Assembly (NCBI RefSeq): GCF_030010625.1
Contig: NZ_JASCXN010000003.1
Location: forward strand, 186,001-250,000
Direction: 5' to 3'
DNA from: Streptomyces sp. CC208A
GTDB taxonomy: Bacteria > Actinomycetota > Actinomycetes > Streptomycetales > Streptomycetaceae
DNA: 64,000 nt
A program made the position numbers and the translations under genes. The first letter of the stretch is position 1, and every line of letters starts with the position of its first letter. The notes under the pieces are model-generated. The model was not told the DNA's origin and did no database searches. It was given only the letters and a program-made list of their open reading frames with translations. Shown piece after piece: positions 18,282-27,682 of this stretch.

Positions 18282-20726
18282 ATGACCGCCACCGAACAGG
18301 ATGTGTGCGGAGACCCTCGACGGGGCGGCTCCGCCACGACCGCGAGCGGGACCGCCGGAGACCCCGGCGCGGCACCCGTCCGCCGCCTCGCCCGTGTCAC
18401 CGGAGTGGTCCAGGGCGTCGGTTACCGGCCCTTCGTCTACAAGTCGGCACACGCGTACGGTCTGACCGGATGGGTCCTCAACGACCCCGAGGGCGTGCTC
18501 ACCGAGGTCACCGGCCCCCTCGCCACCGTGGAGGCCTTCCTCGCGGACCTCACCGACCAGGCGCCGCCCCAGGCCCGGGTCACCGGGGTTCACGTCGAGG
18601 AACTGCCCGCGTCGGCCGACCCGCCGGACGGGTTCGTCATCCGGACGAGCGTGCACACGGGCAGCAAGGACACCATCGTCCCCGCCGACGGCCACGTCTG
18701 CGCGGACTGCCTCGCCGAACTGCGCGACCCGGAGGACCGCCGGTACCGCTACCCCTTCATCAACTGCACGAACTGCGGGCCGCGTTACTCGATCGTCCAG
18801 GCGCTGCCGTACGACCGGGCGCAGACCACCATGGCGGACTTCACCATGTGCGCCGCCTGCGCGGACGAGTACGCCGATCCGCTCGACCGCCGCTACCACG
18901 CCCAGCCCAACGCCTGCCCGGACTGCGGCCCTCGGCTCCTGGCGGCCGACGCTGCGGGGAACCACCTGCGGGACGAAGCGGCACTGGCGGCCGCGGTGGC
19001 GGCGCTGCGCGAGGGGAAGATCGTCGCGGTCAAGAGCGTCGGAGGCTTCCACTTGGCGGTGGACGCCCGCGACGAGGCGGCGGTGCGAGGCCTGCGGGCG
19101 GGCAAGCGCCGTGACTCCAAGCCCTTCGCCGTCATGGCCCGTGACCTGGAGACCGCGGCCGGCTTCGCCGAGATCGGACCGGCCGAGGCGGAGCTGCTGG
19201 CCTCGTCCTCGCGGCCCATCGTGCTCGTCCGCAAGAAGCCGGCCGGGCTGTCCGAGGCCATCGCGCCCCGCAACCCGAACATCGGCGTCATGCTGCCCTC
19301 CGCGCCCCAGCACCATCTGCTGGTGGCCGAGGAAGGACTGGACACGCTGGTCATGACCAGCGGGAACATCTCTGGGTATCCGATCGCGTACCGCAACGAG
19401 GACGCGCTGGAGCACCTCTTCGGCATCGCGGACCTGATCCTGTACAACGACCGCGACATCCAGACCAGGGTCGACGACTCGCTCGTCCGGTGCTCCGCCC
19501 ACCCGGAGCTCGGCGCTCCCCTGGTCAGCTTCCTGCGCAGGGCCCGCGGCTATGCCCCCTACCCCGTCGAGGTCGGCGTCGAGCTGGCTCCGACGGTCGC
19601 CTTCGGCGCCGAGCTGAAGACCACCGTGGCGCTCTCCCGCGGCACCCGGGTCTATCTGAGCCAGCACATCGGCGACCTGAAGAACGACGAGACCTGGGAG
19701 TCCCACCAGCGGACGGCGCGCCATCTGGCTGCACTGCACGAGCTGACGCCCCTGAACGCGGCCGTCGACCTGCACCCGCAGTTCCGGGCCACGCGGCTGG
19801 CGCTGAAGGAGGAGGGCGCCGGCTACGACCGGGTCGTCCAGGTGCAGCACCACCACGCGCACATGGCCTCCTGCATGGCCGAGAACCGGCTGACCGGACC
19901 CACCCTGGGCGTCGTCTTCGACGGGGCCGGCTACGGGCCGGACGGCACCACCTGGGGCGGCGAGTTCCTCCTCGGGAGCTACCGGCAGGCCCACCGGGTC
20001 GCACACCTGCGCACCGTCCCCCTGCTGGGCGGCGACCGCGCCGTGAAGGAACCGGTCAGGACCGGTTTCGCGCTGGCCCTGGACGCCCTGGGCGGACCGG
20101 AGGAGGCGGTGGGCGCCTTCCCGGTGCTCGGACGGTGGGACGAGCAGCAGTTGCACGTCTTCGCCACCATGGCCCGGCGGGGCGTCAACGCGCCGCACGC
20201 CTCCAGCATGGGGCGGCTGTTCGACGGTGTCGCCGCGCTGCTCGACGTCACCACCCACGCCGAGTACGAGGCACAGGGACCGATCGAGCTGGAGGGCCTC
20301 CTCGCCAGGGACCTCTCCATGACCGTCCCGGACCAGCGCTACCGCTTCGCGCTCGATGCCACCGCGGAGACCGTCGAGATCGACCCCAGGCCCGTGGTCC
20401 GGGCCCTGGCCCGCGACCTCGCCGACGGCGTGGACCGTGCGGAGATCAGCAGACGCTTCCACTCGGGAGTCGTCGACATGGTCGTCGAGCGCTGCCGGGC
20501 CGTCCGCGAGGACCGGAGCGCGGAGGGCTTCGAGCAGGTCGTGCTCTCAGGCGGGGTCTTCCTCAACGAGTTCCTGCTGGTGAACTGCCTGGTGGAGCTG
20601 CGGCGCGCCGGGTTCCGCGCGTACTGCCAGCAGCAGGTGCCCACCAACGACGGGGGCATCGCGCTGGGGCAGGTCATGGTGGCCCATGCCCAGCTCACGG
20701 CGCCCGATGAGGGGCCGCGCGGATGA
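18282..20726 (+). CDS. hypF: HypF-like carbamoyltransferase
   Basis: 814 residues with all HypF domains in order. Acylphosphatase-like domain: VVQGVGYRPFVY with Arg49 and GWVLND with Asn67. Two zinc fingers: Cys140/143/162/165 and Cys190/193/212/215. YrdC-like domain, about 230-410 (KIVAVKSVGGFHLAVDA, GKRRDSKPFAVM). Kae1-like domain to the end (QHHHAHMASCMAEN, VFDGAGYGPDGTTWGGEF, VVLSGGVFLNEFLLVN). HypF hydrolyses carbamoyl phosphate, forms carbamoyl-adenylate and passes the carbamoyl group to HypE's terminal cysteine. TobZ-type O-carbamoyltransferases also have YrdC and Kae1 modules but lack the acylphosphatase and zinc parts, so this is the HypF type. A 30-residue low-complexity N-terminal extension is present. 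Stop overlaps the next gene's ATG (ATGA). Confidence 0.95.
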   Translation: MTATEQDVCGDPRRGGSATTASGTAGDPGAAPVRRLARVTGVVQGVGYRPFVYKSAHAYGLTGWVLNDPEGVLTEVTGPLATVEAFLADLTDQAPPQARVTGVHVEELPASADPPDGFVIRTSVHTGSKDTIVPADGHVCADCLAELRDPEDRRYRYPFINCTNCGPRYSIVQALPYDRAQTTMADFTMCAACADEYADPLDRRYHAQPNACPDCGPRLLAADAAGNHLRDEAALAAAVAALREGKIVAVKSVGGFHLAVDARDEAAVRGLRAGKRRDSKPFAVMARDLETAAGFAEIGPAEAELLASSSRPIVLVRKKPAGLSEAIAPRNPNIGVMLPSAPQHHLLVAEEGLDTLVMTSGNISGYPIAYRNEDALEHLFGIADLILYNDRDIQTRVDDSLVRCSAHPELGAPLVSFLRRARGYAPYPVEVGVELAPTVAFGAELKTTVALSRGTRVYLSQHIGDLKNDETWESHQRTARHLAALHELTPLNAAVDLHPQFRATRLALKEEGAGYDRVVQVQHHHAHMASCMAENRLTGPTLGVVFDGAGYGPDGTTWGGEFLLGSYRQAHRVAHLRTVPLLGGDRAVKEPVRTGFALALDALGGPEEAVGAFPVLGRWDEQQLHVFATMARRGVNAPHASSMGRLFDGVAALLDVTTHAEYEAQGPIELEGLLARDLSMTVPDQRYRFALDATAETVEIDPRPVVRALARDLADGVDRAEISRRFHSGVVDMVVERCRAVREDRSAEGFEQVVLSGGVFLNEFLLVNCLVELRRAGFRAYCQQQVPTNDGGIALGQVMVAHAQLTAPDEGPRG

Positions 20727-22036
20727 ACGGACGCGAGGGAACGGGCCCGGAGCACGTGGTGGTCCTGCACCGCTGGCGGGACCACCACGCCCGGTACGCC
20801 GCCTACCTCGACCACCGGGCCCACCGGGTCACTTACGTCACGACGGAGCTCGGCCGCTCCTCGGTCCCCGAGGAGGCGGCGGCGGTACGGACCGTCCGCG
20901 CCACCGACGACCACGTGGAGACGCGGGCCGCGGTCGCCGAAATGATCGAGCGGTTCGGCCCGGCGAGCCGCCTGGTGGCGCTCAACGAGGGGGACCTCGA
21001 CAACGCGGCCGCGCTCCGCGCGGCCTTCGGGCTGCCCGGGCAGACCCCGGCGGAACTGGAGCGCTTCCGCGACAAGCTGACCATGATCCGCCTGGTCGAC
21101 GCCGCCGGTGTGCGGGTGCCGGAGTACGCCGACGCCGACACGGCCGAGGACGTCCGGGCCTTCGCCGGGCACCACGGCTGGCCCGTGGTGGTCAAGCCGC
21201 GGCGTGGCACGGCCAGCAGGGGGGTGCTCCTGCTGCACGCGGAGGACGACCTCGACGCCCATGCCGGGATCTTCCTCCCGGACCGGCACGAGCCGCGCGT
21301 CGTGCAGTCCTTCGTCGCCGACCCCGTCCTGCACGTCGACGGGCTCTGGACCGGCGGTGCACTCGGTCCCTGGCGCGTCTCGCGGTACGTGAACAACTGC
21401 GAGGAGTTCACCAAGGGCAGCTTCCTGGGGTCGGTCGAGTTCGACGACCCGGAAGTCCTGGGTCCACTGGGTGACTTCACCACCGCAGCGGCCGAGGCAC
21501 TCGGTGACGGCCGGCCCTGGGTGTTCCACATGGAGGCGTTCCTGAGCAGGGCTCCCGACGGCTCGCCCCGACCGGTCTTCCTGGAGGCGGGAGCCCGAGT
21601 CGGGGGAGGGGAGATTCCGTTCGTGTGGCGCGAGGTGCACGGCCTCGACCTGATGTCCGCGGCCGCGGACATCCAACTGGGGCGCCCTCCGGCCGTGCCC
21701 GTGGTCGACCCGGAGCCCGCCGCAGGGACGACCGGCCCGTCCGCGCGGGACACGATCCGCACGGACGGGCACACGACCGCCGGGTGGCTTCTGCTGCCGC
21801 TCCCCGTTCCGCCCCCGTGCGAGGTCACGGCGGTCAGCTGGGCCGAGGGAACCGACGAGGACGGTCCGTACACGCAGGTGGTGCCCGGCCCCGGCGACGT
21901 GCTGCCCGCCGTGGGCGGCTACGAACACGTCGCCGCGCGGTTCCGCTTCCGCGGAGACTCCAGCCGCTCGGTGGAGGCCGCGATCCGCAAGACCGCGGAG
22001 TCCTTCGCCATGAGCTGCCGGCCCCGGCCCTTCTGA
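20723..22036 (+). CDS. ATP-grasp ligase
   Basis: 437 residues. The central domain has ATP-grasp hallmarks: a lysine motif VVVKPRRGTASRG (about 156-168) and the metal-binding segment VFLEAGARVGGGEIP (about 286-300). The N-terminal 100 residues look like the pre-ATP-grasp fold (VVVLHRWRDHHARYAAYLDH, then VALNEGDLDNAAALR). Enzymes of this type join a carboxylate to an amine through an acyl phosphate. The nearest kinds by style are amino-acid ligases and carbamoyl-phosphate-synthase-like proteins of biosynthetic clusters. It overlaps hypF by four bases, so both are translated together. Substrates cannot be read from sequence. No signal peptide; cytosolic. Confidence 0.85.
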   Translation: MNGREGTGPEHVVVLHRWRDHHARYAAYLDHRAHRVTYVTTELGRSSVPEEAAAVRTVRATDDHVETRAAVAEMIERFGPASRLVALNEGDLDNAAALRAAFGLPGQTPAELERFRDKLTMIRLVDAAGVRVPEYADADTAEDVRAFAGHHGWPVVVKPRRGTASRGVLLLHAEDDLDAHAGIFLPDRHEPRVVQSFVADPVLHVDGLWTGGALGPWRVSRYVNNCEEFTKGSFLGSVEFDDPEVLGPLGDFTTAAAEALGDGRPWVFHMEAFLSRAPDGSPRPVFLEAGARVGGGEIPFVWREVHGLDLMSAAADIQLGRPPAVPVVDPEPAAGTTGPSARDTIRTDGHTTAGWLLLPLPVPPPCEVTAVSWAEGTDEDGPYTQVVPGPGDVLPAVGGYEHVAARFRFRGDSSRSVEAAIRKTAESFAMSCRPRPF

Positions 22037-22067
22037 ACCCCCCGACGACAGAAAGTGTGAAACCCGG

Positions 22068-24698
22068 ATGCAAGAGCGCCGACCCCGACTCGTCGTCGTG
22101 GGCAGCCGACTGAAGGCCTACCGCGAGTATGCGATGGCCTCCCTGGCCCGTGAGTACGAGATCTCGCTGGTCACCTCCCAGGAACTCACCTGGGAGAAGC
22201 CCTACGTGGCTTCCTTCCGGATCGCCGACACCACCCGTGCGGAGACCCTGCGCAAGGCGGTCGAGGAGCTGCACGCGGAAGCGGCGGAGTCCGACGAGGC
22301 CGGCCCCCGGGCCGGTCTGTTCACCTGGGACGAACTCTCGCTGATCGCCACGGCCCGGGTCGCCGAGCAGCTCGGAATGCCCCACCTCTCCGCCGAGGCC
22401 GCCGAGGCATGCCGGGACAAGTACACCACCCGGACCCTGCTGGACCGGGCCGGCCTGTCCGGTGTCCGGCACCGCCTCGTCCACAGCGCGGAGGAGGCTT
22501 CCGCCGCGGCGGACGAGATCGGCTACCCGATCGTGCTCAAGCCCCGCTCCCTCGCCGGCAGCATGGGGGTGACGCTGGTGCGTGCCGCGGACGAACTGGC
22601 CGACGCCTACGCCCTGGTGACCGGCACCACGTTCCCCGGCATCCGGACGGAGCGGGGCGTGCTGGTCGAGGAGTACCTGACCGGACCGGAGATCAGCGTG
22701 GACAGCTGCGTGGTCGACGGCGAGGCGGAGCCGGTGTTCGTCGCCCGCAAGCGCCTCGGCTTCGACCCCGCTTTCGAGGAGGTCGGCCACCTGGTCGGCC
22801 CCTGGCGGCACGAGCCGTGGGCCGAAGAAGTCGACGCCCTCGTCCGGGCGGCCCACCGTGCCCTCGGCATCGACCGGGGCATCACCCACACCGAGATCCG
22901 CCTGACTCCCTCCGGCTGCCGCCTCATCGAGCTCAACGGCCGCCTCGGCGGCGACCTCATCCCGTACGTCGGCACCCTGGCCCGCGGCATCGACCTGACG
23001 GTCGCCGGAGCCGCGCTGGCCTCGGGCCGCACACCCGACCTGACCCCCCGACACGAGCGGTACGCCGAGGTGCGGTTCCTCTACCCGTCGTACGACGGCG
23101 TCCTGGAACGGCTGGAGCTCGGGCGGGCGGACGAGGTCCCCGGCGTGACGGACGTGGTGCCGCTGGCCGCCCCGGGAGACGAACTCCTCTTGCCGCCGAA
23201 GGCGCTCACCCCCCGAACCGCCGCCGTCATCGCGGCCGGCGACGACGAGACGTCCTGCACCGTCGCGCTCGACCGGGCGGAAGCCGAGATCCGGCCGGTT
23301 CTCGGCGGATCCCCCCACGACGGCCTCGGAGCGCTCCTGGAGAATCCGGTCACCCGGCGCTACCTGGCGGCGGAGCGGGAGGCGGCGCACATGATCGTCC
23401 CTGAGCTGCGCAACGACTGGAACAGCTACGGAGCAGGCGGTGGCAAGGCGCTGAACCGGCCGGTCTTCCTCGACTCCTCGGACCGCGTCCGCCTCGAAGC
23501 CGACCTCAACGGCCTGTTCGAGTTGCTGACCACCATCCCCGACCGCCTCTTCGACGGCGACCGCCGCGCCTTCGCCCGCGCCGTCGGCATGACGGACACC
23601 CAGGTCGACCTGGTGATGCGGGGGGCGGGACGCCGCATGCCCGCCATGTCCCGGGCGGACATGTACCGCCAGCCGGACGGCTTCAAGCTGATGGAGCTCA
23701 ACACCGGAAGCTCGCTCGGCGGTTGGCAGATGGGCGAGTTCTCACGCCCGGCGGACCGCAACAGGGCGTTCCAGGACTTCGCGCACAAGGAGCGCCTGAC
23801 CCATCCGGACCCCATCGGGCGGATCGCCGACGTGCTGCGTGCCGAGGCCGCCGACGCGGGGTTCGAGCTGCCGGCGCGCCCGGTCCTCGCCCTCACCGAA
23901 TGGCCCGACGGATACGCCTACACCAAGCCGTGGCTGGACTTTGTCGTCCCCGACTGGCTCCGTCACGGCTTCGACGCCGTGGTCTGCAGCCTTGCCGAGT
24001 TCGACTACCGCGACGGCGTCCCCCACGTCCACGGGCGCAAGGTGGACGTGGTGTACCGGATCTTCCTCCCCGGCGAGATGGCCGACGAGCAGCGCAGCCG
24101 CGACCTGGTCGACCCCCTGCTCGACGCGGTCCACGCCGGACACACCTTCCTGTTCGCCGGACTGGACTGCGAGCTGTACGGCAACAAGGGCAGCCTCGCC
24201 ATGCTCAGCGACGAGCGCAACCGCAGTGCCTTCACCACGGACGAACTCGCCCTGGTGGAAAGGATCCTGCCCTGGACCCGCTTCCTCCGCGACGAGGTCG
24301 TGCACCGCGGCGGCGACACCGTCGACCTGCTCCCGTACGTCCTGGCGCACAAGGACCACCTGGCACTCAAGCCCACGCTGCTGTACGGAGGGGTCGGCGT
24401 CATACCGGGCTGGTCGGTCGGCCAGGAGGAATGGGAGAAGCACGTCAGGGGCGCGGTCGGCGGACCGTTCGTCGTCCAGGAGCGCGTGCTGCCCGTCGCC
24501 GAACGCTTCCTGGCCGAGGACGGCCTCGGCTTCGAGCGCATGGTCGTCGCCTACGGCGTGCTCATGGTCGGCGGAGCCTACTCCGGAATGCTGGTGCGCG
24601 GTACGCCCGACCCGCGGGTCGGCATCGTCAGCATGTCCAACGGGGCTCAGATCGGCTGCTGCTACCACGTCACCGACGAACCGGGAGACGAGGCGTGA
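22068..24698 (+). CDS. Double-headed ATP-grasp protein
   Basis: 876 residues in two halves. Residues 1-400 are a complete L-amino-acid-ligase-like ATP-grasp enzyme: PRLVVVGSRLKAYREYAM, nucleotide-binding lysine in VLKPRSLAGSMG (about 155-166), and IELNGRLGGDLIPY (about 287-300). Residues 420-876 form a second module with FKLMELNTGSSLGGWQMGEF (about 540-559), VDVVYRIFLPGEM, GLDCELYGNKGSLAMLSDE and HLALKPTLLYGGVG (about 763-776). The order of the ELN and KP motifs is reversed there, as in circularly permuted ATP-grasp enzymes of the glutathionylspermidine-synthase type. Two amide-forming centres in one chain suggest consecutive couplings. Start ATG at 22068 lies 31 bp after the previous stop with only a weak purine run; stop overlaps the MFS gene (GTGA). 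Confidence 0.83.
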   Translation: MQERRPRLVVVGSRLKAYREYAMASLAREYEISLVTSQELTWEKPYVASFRIADTTRAETLRKAVEELHAEAAESDEAGPRAGLFTWDELSLIATARVAEQLGMPHLSAEAAEACRDKYTTRTLLDRAGLSGVRHRLVHSAEEASAAADEIGYPIVLKPRSLAGSMGVTLVRAADELADAYALVTGTTFPGIRTERGVLVEEYLTGPEISVDSCVVDGEAEPVFVARKRLGFDPAFEEVGHLVGPWRHEPWAEEVDALVRAAHRALGIDRGITHTEIRLTPSGCRLIELNGRLGGDLIPYVGTLARGIDLTVAGAALASGRTPDLTPRHERYAEVRFLYPSYDGVLERLELGRADEVPGVTDVVPLAAPGDELLLPPKALTPRTAAVIAAGDDETSCTVALDRAEAEIRPVLGGSPHDGLGALLENPVTRRYLAAEREAAHMIVPELRNDWNSYGAGGGKALNRPVFLDSSDRVRLEADLNGLFELLTTIPDRLFDGDRRAFARAVGMTDTQVDLVMRGAGRRMPAMSRADMYRQPDGFKLMELNTGSSLGGWQMGEFSRPADRNRAFQDFAHKERLTHPDPIGRIADVLRAEAADAGFELPARPVLALTEWPDGYAYTKPWLDFVVPDWLRHGFDAVVCSLAEFDYRDGVPHVHGRKVDVVYRIFLPGEMADEQRSRDLVDPLLDAVHAGHTFLFAGLDCELYGNKGSLAMLSDERNRSAFTTDELALVERILPWTRFLRDEVVHRGGDTVDLLPYVLAHKDHLALKPTLLYGGVGVIPGWSVGQEEWEKHVRGAVGGPFVVQERVLPVAERFLAEDGLGFERMVVAYGVLMVGGAYSGMLVRGTPDPRVGIVSMSNGAQIGCCYHVTDEPGDEA

Positions 24699-25972
24699 AC
24701 GCCCCGCGCCCCGGCGGGCTGTGGCGGGACGGCGAGTTCCTCAAACTCTGGGGCGGCGAGTCGGTCTCGCTGATGGGAGCGCAGATCACCCAGCTGGCAC
24801 TCCCCCTCGCGGCGGTCTACCAGTTCCATGCCTCGTCCACCCAGCTGGGACTGCTCAACGCCGCCGGCTTCGCCCCCTTCCTCGGGGCGACCCTGTTCAT
24901 CGGGGTCTGGGTCGACCGTCGCCGCCGCAGGCCCCTCATGATCTGGAGCAACATCGGGCGGGGCCTGCTGGTGGGGAGCGTCCCGCTGTGCGCCTACCTG
25001 GACGTCCTGGGAATCGAGTACCTGTACGTCACGGCGCTGCTCGTCGGCGTGCTGACCGTGCTGTTCGACGTCTCCTACCAGTCCTACCTGCCCTCGTTCA
25101 TCAAGCGGGAGCACCTGGTGGAGGGCAACAGCAAGCTTCAGGCCAGCAGCTCCCTGGCACAGATCGGCGGGCCCGGCTTCGCCGGCCTGCTGGTCGGCTG
25201 GCTGACGGCACCGGTCGCCCTCCTCGCCAACGCCTTCTCGTACGCCGTCTCCGTGGCGAGCCTGCTCGCCATCCGGCGGCCGGAGCCGGCCCCGGACATT
25301 CCCGAGGAGAAGACCTCCACCGCCCGGAGCATCGCCGAAGGGCTGCGCGTGGTGCTGCGCAACGCCTCCATCCGGGCCATCGCCCTGGAGGCCGGCACCT
25401 ACAACTTCTGCTGGATGTCCCTGCAGACCGTCTTCGTGCTGTACGCGGCCCGGGAGCTGGGGATGAGCCCCGGCACCATCGGACTCGTCCTGGGCGTGGG
25501 CGCCGTCGGTTCGCTGACGGGAGCGGTCGCCGCGACCTGGCTCAAGAACCGGCTGGGCCTCGGCCGGGCCGTGGTCGCCGAACTGGTGCTGTGCTGCGCG
25601 GCCCCGCTCCTCGTCCCCCTGGCCCCCGGGGCGGGACCGCTGTCGTACGCGATGTACGTGACGGCCTTCGCCTGCTGCGGCATCGGTTCGACGATGTCGA
25701 CCATCCACGTCGTGAGCCTGCGCCAGGCGATCACCCCGGACCGCCTGCTGGGCCGGGTGAACGCGGGCTGCCGGTTCATCGCGTGGGGGCCGCTGCCGCT
25801 CGGCGCCCTGGTCGGCGGGCTCCTCGGCGACGCGATCGGCCTGCGCAACACCCTGTACGCGACGGCCTTCGGCTTCCTCGCAGCCCTGCTGTGGATCGTG
25901 TTCTCGCCGGTGCCCCGGCTGAAGGACTTCCCCGTGCAGCCGACCGCGGAGCCGGTCGACGAGAAGGCGTGA
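24695..25972 (+). CDS. MFS transporter, probable exporter
   Basis: 425 residues with about eleven to twelve hydrophobic segments. Family marks: FLKLWGGESVSLMGAQITQL at the N-terminus, the loop-2 motif IGVWVDRRRRRPLM, and LGLLNAAGFAPFLGATLF in part. It belongs to the MFS_3/enterobactin-exporter-like group often found next to antibiotic and siderophore genes. GTG at 24695 overlaps the previous stop, so the exporter is co-translated with the ATP-grasp protein. In context it probably exports the product and may give self-protection. A stem-loop follows 15 bp after the stop. Confidence 0.9.
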   Translation: MNAPRPGGLWRDGEFLKLWGGESVSLMGAQITQLALPLAAVYQFHASSTQLGLLNAAGFAPFLGATLFIGVWVDRRRRRPLMIWSNIGRGLLVGSVPLCAYLDVLGIEYLYVTALLVGVLTVLFDVSYQSYLPSFIKREHLVEGNSKLQASSSLAQIGGPGFAGLLVGWLTAPVALLANAFSYAVSVASLLAIRRPEPAPDIPEEKTSTARSIAEGLRVVLRNASIRAIALEAGTYNFCWMSLQTVFVLYAARELGMSPGTIGLVLGVGAVGSLTGAVAATWLKNRLGLGRAVVAELVLCCAAPLLVPLAPGAGPLSYAMYVTAFACCGIGSTMSTIHVVSLRQAITPDRLLGRVNAGCRFIAWGPLPLGALVGGLLGDAIGLRNTLYATAFGFLAALLWIVFSPVPRLKDFPVQPTAEPVDEKA

Positions 25973-25986
25973 CCGTCCCGTTCTTC

Positions 25987-26032
25987 CTCCCGCGCGGTGG
26001 CGCCCGGCCCGCTCGGGTGTCCCGCGCGGGAG
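25987..26032 (+). terminator. Inverted repeat between the MFS and decarboxylase genes
   Basis: CTCCCGCGCGG and CCGCGCGGGAG form an 11-bp perfect stem with a 24-base loop, in the only long gap (140 bp) inside the operon. It may be an attenuator or partial terminator that lowers expression of the second half. Confidence 0.45.
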
Positions 26033-26112
26033 CCCTTCCCCGCTCTCCGTCATCGCCGTATGCCGTTTCTGTCCCGAGTACGGCACACCCCCCATCGCAG
26101 AGGAGATTTCTC

Positions 26113-27636
26113 GTGTCCACGTCCGCATCCGGACCCCTGTTCCGGACCGCAGGAACCACCGCCGGTCTGGAGAGCGTCCGGACCCTGATGAACGCGGCCC
26201 TCGACATCCTCCAGGAAGTGTCCGCACAGCGCACCGGACCAGTGGCGGCCGGCGGCCCCGAGGGAGCCAGGGCCGCGGCACGAAAGGCACTGGCCGGCCC
26301 GCTGCTCCCGGAGGACGGCAGCGCCCCCGAGACGGCCCTGGCCGAGCTCGTACGCCCGTACGCGCAGTGGTCGGCGGACCTCACCCACCCGGCCGCCCTC
26401 GCCCGCATGCAGCCGCCGCCGATCGACGCGGCCGCCGTCGCCGAGCTGGTCGCCGCGGTGCTCAACCAGTCCCTCCACGCCTGGGAGAGCGGCCCCTTCG
26501 CCCTGGAGCTCGACCGCTGGGTCGTCGCCCGGCTGGCCGAGCTGGCCGGCTACGACCCCGAGGAGGCGGGAGGCACCCTCACGCCCGGCGGCAGCGTGTC
26601 CAACCTCATGGCGATGACCATGGCCAGGGACACCGTCCTGGCGGACAAGACCGGTGAGTACCCCTTCCTCGGCGGGATGCGGGCGTGCGCCGGGCAGCCC
26701 GTGGTCCTCTGCCCCGTCGGCGTCCACTTCTCCATCGAGCGGGCGGTGCGACTCCTCGGCATAGGCGAGGCCAACATCGTCGCCGTCCCGGTGGACAAGG
26801 CCGGCCGGATGATCCCCGAGGAAGCCGACCGGATCCTTCGCGAACTCCCCGAGGACAGGATCGCGGTCGCCATGGTCGCGGTGGCCGGCTCCACCGACCT
26901 CGGCATCGTCGACCCCCTGCCGGAACTGGCGGCCGTCGCCCGCCGCCACGGCGTCTGGCTGCACGCCGACGCGGCGTACGGGGCCGGCGCCCTCTTCTCG
27001 CCCCGCCTGCGCGGCCTCCTCGACGGCCTGGCCGAGGCCGACTCGATCACGGTGGACCTGCACAAGTTCGGCTGGTCCCCGGCCTCCTCGGCCGTGCTCC
27101 TGGTCCGCAGGGCCGAGACGCTGCTGTCCTTCGGCCTGCAGCCCACCACCTGCCTCAGCGCGGACGACGACACGTGCGCCGGCTTCATCGGTCTGCAGGG
27201 CAGCTCCCTGCAGACCACCCGCCGCTCCGACGCACTGAAGATCGCGGTCACGATGCGCACCCTCGGCGCCCGGACCATGGCGGCCATGGTGGACACCTGC
27301 CACGACCTGGCGCGGTACGCGGCGGAGCGGATCGACCGAGAGGAACGCCTCGAACTCTTCGCGGAGCCGCCGCTCACCTCGGTGCTCTTCCGCTGCCTTC
27401 CGTCGCAGGGCGACGACGCGGAAGCCGACGCGTTCAACGGGCGCCTGCGCCGCCGGCTGATGGAGGAAGGCCGCTCCCTCATCGCTCGCACGCACATCAC
27501 GGGCGAGGACGGCGTGAGCCGTGTCTATCTGAAGCTGATGCTGCTCAACCCCGAGACCACCCCGGAACAGCTCGACCGCGTCCTGGACGACCTGCTCGCC
27601 GCCGCGGAGGAGCAGGAGACCGGAGAGCAGGCGTGA
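26113..27636 (+). CDS. PLP-dependent amino-acid decarboxylase (group II)
   Basis: 507 residues of the pyridoxal-dependent decarboxylase family (aromatic-L-amino-acid / glutamate / 2,4-diaminobutyrate type). Seen: HPAALARMQPPPIDAAAVAE (92-111) for substrate entry, TPGGSVSNLMAM (157-168), the cofactor-binding HADAAYG (His284, Asp286) and the Schiff-base Lys318 in VDLHKFGWSP. GTG at 26113 is chosen because aggagatttc lies just upstream. In the macrolactam pathways of the vicenistatin type, a glutamate mutase makes 3-methylaspartate and a PLP decarboxylase later removes its alpha-carboxyl; a similar job is plausible here because the mutase genes are in the same operon. The actual substrate is unproven. 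46 bp to the desaturase gene. Confidence 0.88.
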   Translation: MSTSASGPLFRTAGTTAGLESVRTLMNAALDILQEVSAQRTGPVAAGGPEGARAAARKALAGPLLPEDGSAPETALAELVRPYAQWSADLTHPAALARMQPPPIDAAAVAELVAAVLNQSLHAWESGPFALELDRWVVARLAELAGYDPEEAGGTLTPGGSVSNLMAMTMARDTVLADKTGEYPFLGGMRACAGQPVVLCPVGVHFSIERAVRLLGIGEANIVAVPVDKAGRMIPEEADRILRELPEDRIAVAMVAVAGSTDLGIVDPLPELAAVARRHGVWLHADAAYGAGALFSPRLRGLLDGLAEADSITVDLHKFGWSPASSAVLLVRRAETLLSFGLQPTTCLSADDDTCAGFIGLQGSSLQTTRRSDALKIAVTMRTLGARTMAAMVDTCHDLARYAAERIDREERLELFAEPPLTSVLFRCLPSQGDDAEADAFNGRLRRRLMEEGRSLIARTHITGEDGVSRVYLKLMLLNPETTPEQLDRVLDDLLAAAEEQETGEQA

Positions 27637-27682
27637 CGCGTCACGTCACGCACCGGGAGAGTCCAGTGGAGAGAGAACGGAA

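Noticed and set aside
17178..20462. Very long minus-strand open frame (1094 codons) across hypE/hypF
   Set aside because: It lies wholly opposite hypE and hypF, which match their families end to end. Long antisense frames are normal at this GC content.
16604..20726. Interpretation of hypE/hypF as part of a local [NiFe]-hydrogenase locus
   Set aside because: No hydrogenase subunit, no hypA, B, C or D, no nickel transport gene in 64 kb, while the surrounding co-directional genes are biosynthetic.
18282..20726. HypF-like gene as a TobZ-type O-carbamoyltransferase
   Set aside because: TobZ-type enzymes lack the acylphosphatase and zinc-finger domains, which are complete here; and hypE is adjacent.
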